NCBI GenBank assembly: GCA_937952345.1
Contig: CALFYN010000614.1
Coordinates: forward strand, 1-5,615
Direction of reading: 5' to 3'
From: an uncultured Acidobacteriota bacterium
Lineage (GTDB): Bacteria; Acidobacteriota; Terriglobia; Bryobacterales; Bryobacteraceae
DNA: 5,615 nucleotides
Shown here: positions 1 through 5,503 of the stretch, piece by piece
Layout: each line of letters begins with the position of its first letter
Position numbering within the stretch: position 1 is the first letter of the stretch
The notes under the pieces: generated by a model
Database searches by the model: none
Told to the model about the DNA's origin: nothing
Seen by the model: only the letters and a program-made list of their open reading frames with translations
Position numbers and translations under genes: made by a program

Positions 1-639
1 GCCCTGCTCCACTACCACGCGGCGTCCCGATACGTAGCTGGAAGCCGCGGTGAAGAGCTTCAGCATGGCTTCGGGGCCTTCATTCACCAGCATGTCGAGA
101 TGGCGGTCCATGGAGCGCAGCACTTCGAGGAGGATGGGCTCGCGCGCCAGAGTCCGGCCCGAGGCAATTCGAAGGCTGGTGGCGATGGGCGCAAGCTCTT
201 GGGGGAACGACTCCTGATTCACGTTGATCCCGATGCCGCAAACCAGCGCCGCATTGTGTTGCTGCACGATGATGCCACACAGCTTGCGATCGCCGATGAG
301 CACATCATTGGGCCAGCGCAGATCAACGGGGATCCCGGTATTCGATTCGATAGCATCGGCGACAGCCAGCCCCACGGCCATTGTGACCAGCGGCTGCTGC
401 GCGGGGGCCAGAGGCAATCGCAACACAGTGGAGAAGTAGAGCCCCGATTCGCGGTCGCTGCGCCATGACCGCCCGTGCCTTCCCTGCCCCGCGGTCTGCA
501 TTTCCGCGCCCACCACGGTGCCGGAAGGACATCCGCCCTCGGCCAACCGAGCAGCATCGAGCATGGTCGTATCGGTCTCCTCCAGCCACAGCACGGTCCG
601 GCTTGGCATGCTTTCGGAAACAAGATCCACGTCAAGCAT
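1..639 (-). CDS. birA: Biotin--[acetyl-CoA-carboxylase] ligase, C-terminus cut by window edge
   Basis: Forms biotinyl-5'-AMP from biotin and ATP and transfers biotin to the carrier lysine of the acetyl-CoA carboxylase BCCP subunit in the cytoplasm. The 213 visible residues (frame open to base 1) show the catalytic-domain signatures in order: substrate-entry TDTT (residues 23-26), the biotinyl-AMP loop GQGRHGRSW (51-59), GLYFS (66-70), RWPNDVLIGDRKLCGII (108-124) and GIGINVNQ (135-142). The protein begins directly with the catalytic domain. There is no N-terminal winged helix, so it is a monofunctional (group I) enzyme and not a repressor like E. coli BirA. The ATG at 639-637 lies inside the end of nadC (8-bp overlap), which implies translational coupling. 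The residue before WPND is Arg108, where E. coli has Lys183. The C-terminal SH3-like domain is mostly outside the window; it starts around SGRRVVV (204-210). The family call is firm. Confidence 0.93.
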   Translation of the reverse strand, partial: MLDVDLVSESMPSRTVLWLEETDTTMLDAARLAEGGCPSGTVVGAEMQTAGQGRHGRSWRSDRESGLYFSTVLRLPLAPAQQPLVTMAVGLAVADAIESNTGIPVDLRWPNDVLIGDRKLCGIIVQQHNAALVCGIGINVNQESFPQELAPIATSLRIASGRTLAREPILLEVLRSMDRHLDMLVNEGPEAMLKLFTAASSYVSGRRVVVEQG

Positions 640-1474
640 TGAGCAACTCCAGACGGAAGTTTAGGTCCATGGCGCGCGCCGAGTGCGTGATTGCCCCGCA
701 GGAGATGAAGTCCGCCCCGGTTTCCGCGTAAGCAGCCACGGTCTCCATGGTAATGCCGCCGGAGAGTTCCACTGAAGCCCGCCCGCCGATATGGCGGATC
801 CATTCGGCGGCCTGCGGTGGAGTCAGGTTATCCAGCAGCAGGCGCCTGGCCCCTGCTGCCAGCGCTTCATCGAGTTCGGCCATGGTGCGCACTTCGATCT
901 CGACGGGAAGTCCCGTGGCATGGGCTCGGCGCAAAGCTTCGGTAATGGAACCCGCGGCGCTGATGTGGTTGTTCTTGATGAGGATCGCGTCGTAGAGCCC
1001 GATGCGGTGGTTGGTGGCTCCGCCCGCGGCGACCGCCATCTTCTCCAGGTGGCGCAGCCCGGGCGTGGTCTTGCGCGTGTCCAGGATGCGGCAGCCCGTG
1101 TGCTTGACGGCATCGGCATATTGCCGCGACAGCGTGGCCACACCGCTCAGCCGCTGGATGAAGTTGAGCGACGTGCGCTCGCACTCCAGCAGGGTCCAGG
1201 CCTTGCCGGACACGGTGGCGATGCAGGCTCCGGGCAGCAGCGTCTCGCCGGAAGCGTAATGCACGGTGAGCGAATCCACGCCGCCGCGCATCGCGTAGAT
1301 GGGCGCCAGCAGTTCGACGCCGGCGAGCGTGAGGCGCTCGCGAACAAAGAAGCGCCCGCGGGCCATGGCCCCTTCGGGGACGGTGCAGCGAGTGGTCACA
1401 TCGCCGCCGCCGATGTCTTCTTCCAATGCGTTGCGGAGCGCGCGCAACACTTCCGGGTGCTTTGTATCAAACAT
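632..1474 (-). CDS. nadC: Nicotinate-nucleotide diphosphorylase (carboxylating), quinolinate phosphoribosyltransferase
   Basis: Converts quinolinate and PRPP to nicotinate mononucleotide, CO2 and PPi in de novo NAD synthesis (cytoplasmic). At 280 residues it has the usual length. Motifs in order: EEDIGGGDVT (18-27), ERTSLNF (99-105), DTRKTTPGLR (132-141, binding the substrate carboxylates and phosphate), NHRIGLYD (155-162), ILIKNNH (164-170), EIEV (192-195), LLDN (213-216), ELSGGI (236-241) and SCG (258-260). These are the conserved N-terminal sandwich and alpha/beta-barrel signatures, with no key residue missing. The ATG at 1474-1472 is preceded on its own strand by AAAAGGG five bases upstream, a usable ribosome-binding site. 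It shares its last 8 bp with birA, so the two probably form one transcript. It is divergent from nadD, the gene for the next step of the pathway. No nadA or nadB is in view. Confidence 0.96.
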   Translation of the reverse strand: MFDTKHPEVLRALRNALEEDIGGGDVTTRCTVPEGAMARGRFFVRERLTLAGVELLAPIYAMRGGVDSLTVHYASGETLLPGACIATVSGKAWTLLECERTSLNFIQRLSGVATLSRQYADAVKHTGCRILDTRKTTPGLRHLEKMAVAAGGATNHRIGLYDAILIKNNHISAAGSITEALRRAHATGLPVEIEVRTMAELDEALAAGARRLLLDNLTPPQAAEWIRHIGGRASVELSGGITMETVAAYAETGADFISCGAITHSARAMDLNFRLELLNA

Positions 1475-1531
1475 GTTTACCCTTTTATGTTACCTTGAGG
1501 TTTCTTCCCCAACGCGGAGGCACAACAACGC
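1475..1531. promoter_or_regulatory. Divergent nadC/nadD intergenic region with candidate promoters
   Basis: This 57-bp gap must hold, or overlap, the start signals for both NAD genes unless nadD is read from further upstream. For the plus strand the best -35/-10 pair I see is TTGTAT (1462-1467, inside nadC) and TATGTT (1486-1491) with an 18-bp spacer, a modest sigma-70 match. For the minus strand TAACAT (1492-1487) is a weak -10. It sits so close to nadC that the leader would be very short. A perfect 10-bp palindrome, AAACATGTTT (1469-1478), covers the nadC start codon. The promoter positions are inferred, not proven. Confidence 0.3.
1514..1520 (+). promoter_or_regulatory. Ribosome-binding site of nadD, supporting a TTG start
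   Basis: GCGGAGG ends 11 bases before the TTG at 1532. The spacing is slightly long. It matters because it supports TTG as the nadD start: there is no ATG or GTG between the in-frame stop TGA at 1496-1498 and the conserved first strand of the protein. Confidence 0.6.
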
Positions 1532-2104
1532 TTGCGAATCGGCCTGTTTGGCGGCACATTTGACCCGGTGCACCGGGCGCACCTCATCGTAGCAAGAGAA
1601 GCCGCGGATGAGTTCGAACTGGATGAAGTCTGGTTCATCCCGGCGGCGCATCCGCCGCATAAGAGCGGCACAAACACGCCCTACGCGCACCGCATGCGCA
1701 TGGTGGAACTGGCCTGCCAGGAGGATAGCCGCTTCCGCGCATCGCGCATGGAAGAAGGCACCGAGAAGAGCTACTCCTTCTACACAATCGAGAAGGCTCG
1801 GGCCATGGCCCCCGATGCGCAGTTTTTCTTCCTGATCGGGGCCGACGCCTTCGCCGAGATTGACACCTGGCATCGCGCCTCGGAAGTGATCACCATGGTG
1901 GAGTTCATCGTGGTGACCCGCCCCGGCCACGAATACGCTACCCCGCCCGGCGCGCGGGTGCATCGCCTGGAATCGCTGGCGCTGCATGTGTCGAGTTCGG
2001 AAGTGCGGCGCAAGTTGAGCCTGGGCCTGCCGGCGACGGAACTACCCGTTCCCGTGCGGGCCTATATACAGGACCACAGGCTGTACACCCCCCAGCTACA
2101 ATAG
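1532..2104 (+). CDS. nadD: Nicotinate-nucleotide adenylyltransferase
   Basis: Adenylylates nicotinate mononucleotide with ATP to give nicotinate adenine dinucleotide and PPi, the step after NadC. The 190 residues form a single Rossmann-type nucleotidyltransferase domain. It shows GGTFDPVHRAH (7-17; phosphate-binding His14 and His17, with Ala16 in place of the usual Gly of HxGH), FIPAAHPPHK (35-44), YSFYTIEKAR (81-90), LIGADAF (101-107), DTWH (111-114), the C-terminal adenylate-binding VSSSEVR (153-159) and YIQDHRLY (178-185). Length and motif order are normal for bacterial NadD. The start must be TTG at 1532: the in-frame stop at 1496-1498 excludes a longer protein and the first beta strand begins at residue 2. 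The kinase gene starts four bases after its stop, so the two are likely cotranscribed. The common downstream partner rsfS is not here. Confidence 0.95.
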   Translation: MRIGLFGGTFDPVHRAHLIVAREAADEFELDEVWFIPAAHPPHKSGTNTPYAHRMRMVELACQEDSRFRASRMEEGTEKSYSFYTIEKARAMAPDAQFFFLIGADAFAEIDTWHRASEVITMVEFIVVTRPGHEYATPPGARVHRLESLALHVSSSEVRRKLSLGLPATELPVPVRAYIQDHRLYTPQLQ

Positions 2105-2108
2105 TGGT

Positions 2109-3572
2109 TTGACTGGCAAAATCTTCGCAAAGCTGATCCTGGCCGTAGTGTGCATCCTGGTGGTGGCGCTGGTTGCGGTAGACTACTTCGCCTCGCAGGT
2201 TGCCGAACGCGCCTACATTGAGACGCTCACACGCGAACTGGCATCGAAGGGCAGGCTTCTGTCGCTGTTTGTCTTCGATGCGGAAGGCGAACAGAAGTTC
2301 GAGTCGATGGCGCACGCCCTGGGCGGCAGGTTGACGATCGTCGACAAAGACGGCAAGGTGCTGCGCGATTCCGAGGCCGATCCGGCACGGATGGAAAATC
2401 ATCGCAGCCGCCCCGAGATCGCCGAGGCGCTACATGGCAGACGCGGGTGGGTCATCCGTCCGAGTCCCACGCTCGGCGCGCCCTTCCTCTACGTGGCCTT
2501 GCCCGCCAATGGCCAGGTGTTGCGGCTGGCCGTGCCCATCAAGGAAGTACGCACGGGCGTGGACATGGTTCGCAAGCAGATGCTGGCCGCCGTGGGCGTG
2601 GCATTCCTGCCGGCGGTAATCGTGGCCGCGTTCTTTGCGCGTTACGTCTCTTCGCGGCTGGGCGCCATCATCAACTACGCCGGATCGCTGGCCGACGGCA
2701 ACTTCAAGGAACGCTTGCCGGCGCCGCGCGGAGATGAACTCGGGCTGCTGGAACGCAAGCTCAACGAAACGGGTGAGAAGCTGCAGCATACGGTGGAACA
2801 GCTCCATCGCGAGCATGTGGAACTGGAGAAATTGGAGCGCGTGCGCAAGGACTTCGTCATCAACGTGTCCCATGAGCTGCGCACCCCACTGGCCTCGATT
2901 CAGGGCTACACGGAAACGCTGCTCGATGGAGCCCTCGAAGACACGGCCAACAACGTCAAATTCCTCTCCATCATCCGGCAGAACGCCGAACGGCTGGGCC
3001 GGCTGACGGCGGACCTGCTGACGCTGTCGCGCATCGAGCTAAAGACACAGAAGCTGCAACCGGAGTCCTATTACGTGAACGCGGTCCTGCAGGAGAGCAT
3101 CGACTCGATTGGACCGATTGCCGCCAAGAAGGCCATCCGCATTGAGTTTGTACCGGCGGCGCCCAAGTCCGAGGTCTTCTGCGATAGCGAGGCGGTGCAC
3201 CAGATTCTCACCAACCTGCTGGACAACGCCATCAAGTACACGCCCGAGGGGGGCTCCATCCATGTGACCACGACAGCAACACCGGATGGGACGATGGAGA
3301 TCGCGGTGCGGGACACCGGCATCGGCATCCCCGAGGAAGACCTGCCGCGCCTGTTCGAGCGATTCTACCGCGTCGACAAGGCGCGGTCGCGGGAGATGGG
3401 CGGCACGGGGCTGGGGTTGGCTATCGTCAAGCACCTGGCCAAGGCGATGGGCGGAGACGTCGGTGTGCGCAGCCAGGAAGGACAGGGGTCCACATTCTGG
3501 TTCACCCTGCCCGTGGAAGACCCGGGAATGATGGTGGATGCCACGCGTCAAGGACAGTTAACCGCGCTGTAA
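2109..3572 (+). CDS. phoR: PhoR-like membrane sensor histidine kinase
   Basis: Inner-membrane two-component kinase, the probable partner of the response regulator that follows. The 487 residues contain a membrane segment (about 6-26) and a periplasmic sensor (27-155) with the PAS-like stretch LTIVDKDGKVLRDSEADP (75-92), which resembles the extracytoplasmic domain of Firmicute PhoR. Then come a second membrane segment (158-178) and a HAMP domain (180-232). The HisKA H-box is SHELRTP with His255 as the phosphorylation site, and the catalytic ATPase has the N box NLLDNAIKY (369-377), G1 DTGIGIP (402-408), F box FERFY (416-420) and G2 GGTGLGLAI (431-439). No cytoplasmic PAS lies between HAMP and HisKA, unlike classical PhoR. 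The start is TTG, with no convincing ribosome-binding site; it is probably translated by coupling to nadD, which ends four bases upstream. Later starts would cut the first membrane segment. The kinase call is certain. Phosphate sensing is inferred from sensor similarity, the regulator type and the nearby Pho box; other OmpR-linked kinases look similar. Confidence 0.9.
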   Translation: MTGKIFAKLILAVVCILVVALVAVDYFASQVAERAYIETLTRELASKGRLLSLFVFDAEGEQKFESMAHALGGRLTIVDKDGKVLRDSEADPARMENHRSRPEIAEALHGRRGWVIRPSPTLGAPFLYVALPANGQVLRLAVPIKEVRTGVDMVRKQMLAAVGVAFLPAVIVAAFFARYVSSRLGAIINYAGSLADGNFKERLPAPRGDELGLLERKLNETGEKLQHTVEQLHREHVELEKLERVRKDFVINVSHELRTPLASIQGYTETLLDGALEDTANNVKFLSIIRQNAERLGRLTADLLTLSRIELKTQKLQPESYYVNAVLQESIDSIGPIAAKKAIRIEFVPAAPKSEVFCDSEAVHQILTNLLDNAIKYTPEGGSIHVTTTATPDGTMEIAVRDTGIGIPEEDLPRLFERFYRVDKARSREMGGTGLGLAIVKHLAKAMGGDVGVRSQEGQGSTFWFTLPVEDPGMMVDATRQGQLTAL

Positions 3573-3584
3573 TGTATCTGTAAC
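3567..3584 (+). promoter_or_regulatory. Candidate Pho box (PhoB-binding direct repeat)
   Basis: CTGTAATGTATCTGTAAC consists of two 7-bp direct repeats, CTGTAAT and CTGTAAC, separated by 4 bp. This is the 11-bp periodicity of PhoB operators. Against the E. coli consensus CTGTCATAWAWCTGTCAY it matches 15 of 18 positions; the mismatches are C to A in both repeats and A to G in the spacer. A weaker third unit, AGTTAAC, lies exactly one period upstream (3556-3562). The site overlaps the kinase stop codon (3570-3572) and sits 25 bp before the regulator ATG, as expected for autoregulation. No clear -10 is evident; TAAGTT (3596-3601) is possible. Confidence 0.55.
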
Positions 3585-3609
3585 GGAATTAGAGGTAAGT
3601 TCAGATTTT

Positions 3610-4311
3610 ATGAAGAAGATCGCACTGATTGAAGACGATGCCGATCTGTACGCTCTGCTGAAGTACAACCTGGAGAAGGAAGGCTTCGCGATGGTGGGTA
3701 TGCAGACCGGAAAAGGGGCCATCGAGCTGTGCCGGCGCGAACGCCCGGACCTGATCCTGCTGGACATCATGCTGCCGGATTCCGACGGGCTGGATATCTG
3801 CAAGGGCATCCGCGCCCATCCGGAACTGGCGCACATACCGGTGATCTTCCTCACCGCGCGGGCATCCGAAACGGACCGCATCGTGGGCCTGGAGTTGGGC
3901 GCCAACGACTACATCGTCAAGCCGTTCTTCATCCGCGAGCTAATCGCGCGCATTAAGATCCAGTTCCGCGGCCAGCAGACGGCGCAACGTGCGTTGAAGG
4001 CCGGAGCGCTCGAATTGGACCGCACCAGTTGCCGCGTGAACCTCAATGGGGAATCGCTGGCACTGACGGCGACCGAGTTCCGGCTGCTGGAGTTCCTGAT
4101 GAGCCGTCCGGGCGTGGTGTTCAGCCGCGAGCAATTGCTCGATGCCGTATGGGGCCATGACCGCGCGGTCACCGATCGCACGGTGGACGTCTACATCCTG
4201 CGCCTGCGGCAAAAGATCGAACCGGATACCACCAACCCGACGTTCATCCGCAGCGTGCGCGGATTCGGGTATAGCTTCAACGAGCGGATTGAGGTAGCAG
4301 CAACGGTCTAG
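3610..4311 (+). CDS. phoB: PhoB-like OmpR-family response regulator
   Basis: DNA-binding transcription factor, activated by phosphorylation from the upstream kinase. The 233 residues comprise a receiver domain (1-120) with the acidic pocket Glu8-Asp9-Asp10, phospho-acceptor Asp52 in LLDIMLPDSDGL, switch Thr82 in FLTARA and Lys104 in VKPF. A winged-helix effector domain follows (about 128-226), with ALTATEFRLLEFL (151-163), recognition helix DRTVDVYILRLRQKI (189-203) and wing RSVRGFGYSF (214-223). The length fits PhoB (E. coli 229). The ATG is certain from the conserved MKKIALIEDD start. AGAGG (3591-3595) lies 14 bases away, too far to be an ideal ribosome-binding site. The kinase gene precedes it by 37 bp, the reverse of the usual regulator-kinase order, and the Pho box in that gap could let it be expressed independently. 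It overlaps the convergent gene by 4 bp. The family is certain; PhoB identity rests on similarity and context. Confidence 0.92.
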   Translation: MKKIALIEDDADLYALLKYNLEKEGFAMVGMQTGKGAIELCRRERPDLILLDIMLPDSDGLDICKGIRAHPELAHIPVIFLTARASETDRIVGLELGANDYIVKPFFIRELIARIKIQFRGQQTAQRALKAGALELDRTSCRVNLNGESLALTATEFRLLEFLMSRPGVVFSREQLLDAVWGHDRAVTDRTVDVYILRLRQKIEPDTTNPTFIRSVRGFGYSFNERIEVAATV

Positions 4312-5276
4312 CGCGCCGCCCGCAGCTTCGGCGCCGCAAGATAGCCGATGATGCGGTCCTTACGAACCTCGTTCACCACAATCTCATAGGGCAGGCGCGC
4401 CCGGGCCAGGTAGAACTGGACGGGTTCGTTGATGTTGCGATCCTTCTTCTCCACCTTCTTGTCATTGGCGATCAGCTCAATGGTGAAGCGATTGCGCTTC
4501 TGATCGGACTTGCGCAGAAGCATGGTGACATCGCCGACGCGCTGCGGAGCCTTCGTCTTGGGAAGATCAAACTCGATGTAGTCTCTGTCACCGAGTGCGC
4601 GAAGCGCGGCCAGTTCCTTGGCGTTGGTGGCGATGAGGCCGCTTTGCAGGCCGAGGTCACCGCGCATGGAACGGAGTTCGGATAGGGTGCGCTCCATTTC
4701 CGAGCGGGCCTGGGTCACATCGCCACGGACCGTGGAGACATCGGTGACGATGCCCGAGACACGCTTCTCGGTGGAGTCGGCGGCGGTCTTCATTTCGCCG
4801 AGTTGGGCGCTGAGTGCTTTGTGCTGTTCCTGCAAGGCGGCGGCCTGTTTGCGCAGGCGTGAGGCGAGTTCGTCGGAATAGCGCTTCGCCGCGGAGGATG
4901 CGCTGGATGCCACGGTGGCGGCGCGCGCGGATCGTGCGCCGGTTTCCTCGACTAACTCGCGTAGGGCCGCAATGGTTCCCTGGTATTCGCGTTCCTTTGC
5001 TGCTGCCTGCCGCTGCAGGGCGACCAATTCATTCTTGAGGGAACTGCGAGTTTCGCTCAATTCCTGCTCGATGGCCTTCGAACGGCTGTGCAGGTAGAAG
5101 TTGCTAACGCCTAAGGAAAGACAAAGAGTGAGGGCTGCGACGGCGGGCAAACTGAGATGACGAGAGATGGAATCACCCGATGGATCGTTCTGAGTGTGCA
5201 AGATCTGGCTCCACTGGCTCCGTAATCGTTCTGTGACTACACACTCCGAAATGACTGAGACAGGCAAGCCGCTCAA
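4308..5276 (-). CDS. Uncharacterised single-pass membrane protein with long coiled coil
   Basis: I do not recognise a named family. The 322 residues read as a short cytoplasmic N-terminus (1-42), one membrane helix (about 43-62, LPAVAALTLCLSLG), and a long helical coiled coil (about 66-226) rich in Glu, Ala, Arg, Lys and Gln, with an Ala/Ser-rich break at 114-130. A compact basic beta-rich domain ends the protein (232-317: DYIEFDLPKTK, VGDVTMLLRKSD, RNRFTIELIANDKKVEKKD, NEPVQFYLARARLPYEIVVNEV, DRIIGYLAAPK). Positively charged residues flank the helix, so topology is uncertain; the C-terminal domain may be periplasmic. The start is unsure. TTG 5276 has GAAAGG nine bases upstream. TTG 5201 (297 residues) has GGAG seven bases upstream, and residues 11-18 of the longer form use codons rare for this window. 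No ATG precedes the membrane helix. A sigma-54-type promoter lies upstream. No function is assigned. Confidence 0.8.
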   Translation of the reverse strand: MSGLPVSVISECVVTERLRSQWSQILHTQNDPSGDSISRHLSLPAVAALTLCLSLGVSNFYLHSRSKAIEQELSETRSSLKNELVALQRQAAAKEREYQGTIAALRELVEETGARSARAATVASSASSAAKRYSDELASRLRKQAAALQEQHKALSAQLGEMKTAADSTEKRVSGIVTDVSTVRGDVTQARSEMERTLSELRSMRGDLGLQSGLIATNAKELAALRALGDRDYIEFDLPKTKAPQRVGDVTMLLRKSDQKRNRFTIELIANDKKVEKKDRNINEPVQFYLARARLPYEIVVNEVRKDRIIGYLAAPKLRAAR

Positions 5277-5503
5277 GACGGTAGGCCTTTCGCCGCCTGC
5301 CTGCCTTTCTCCCCGTGCCCGCTCTATTGCAGTTGCTGTGCCAAACCGTAAGTGCTTGAAAACATGTTGTACCTAGATTGTTTTGGGGGATGGAGTAGGA
5401 AAAAGGTACCAAGGTGGCATACAGTGCCTGGAAAGAATTACCACCTCCGGCAGACAAGTACTGGATTGCTTTTCACTCGGCCTCCGTGATAAGAAAATCA
5501 GAC
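5277..5503. other. Divergent intergenic region between the coiled-coil gene and the receptor gene
   Basis: This 227-bp stretch has visibly lower GC than the genes, especially from 5345 on. It contains the sigma-54-type promoter reading left, a GCCT triplet repeat next to the coiled-coil gene's ribosome-binding site (5296-5307), and a KpnI-type palindrome GGTACC (5405-5410). It also holds an inverted repeat AGGTGG (5412-5417) / CCACCT (5441-5446), with an overlapping small hairpin GGCA/TGCC (5417-5428 area). I find no convincing sigma-70 promoter for the plus-strand receptor gene; TTGAAA (5356-5361) lacks a good -10 at the right distance. No RNA gene is apparent. Confidence 0.5.
5327..5344 (-). 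promoter_or_regulatory. Candidate sigma-54 (RpoN) -24/-12 promoter of the coiled-coil gene
   Basis: On the minus strand the site reads TTGGCACAGCAACTGCAA. It has TGGCAC at -24 and TGCA at -12 with the diagnostic GG-N10-GC spacing, and differs from TGGCACGNNNNTTGCA at two positions. Transcription would begin near 5317, giving a leader of about 40 bases with the GAAAGG ribosome-binding site in it. Sigma-54 promoters need an enhancer-binding ATPase; none is encoded in the window and I could not identify its upstream site. Confidence 0.5.

Noticed and set aside
219..803. Minus-strand open frame of 194 codons across the nadC/birA junction
   Set aside because: It overlaps both genes in another frame, and its Pro/Arg/Cys/Trp-rich composition is typical of a shadow frame. 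The birA frame carries all the family motifs instead.
791..1498. Plus-strand open frame of 235 codons opposite nadC
   Set aside because: It is fully antisense to the well-supported nadC, has low-complexity Gly/Ala/Arg/Gln composition and no recognisable motif. GC-rich third positions commonly leave such frames open.
1490..1987. Minus-strand open frame of 165 codons opposite nadD
   Set aside because: It is antisense to nadD, has no motif, and would conflict with nadC initiation signals.
2081..2100. Possible second Pho box (CTGTACA) before the kinase gene
   Set aside because: There is no second repeat at the 11-bp period; only a single half-site matches.
4313..4334. Inverted repeat GCGCCG/CGGCGC just after the regulator stop, possible terminator
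   Set aside because: It has a 6-bp stem with a 10-base loop and no T-run, inside the coding end of the convergent gene; too weak to call a terminator.
5296..5307. GCCT tandem repeat (three near-copies)
   Set aside because: Too short to be a meaningful repeat, and it abuts the ribosome-binding region of the coiled-coil gene.
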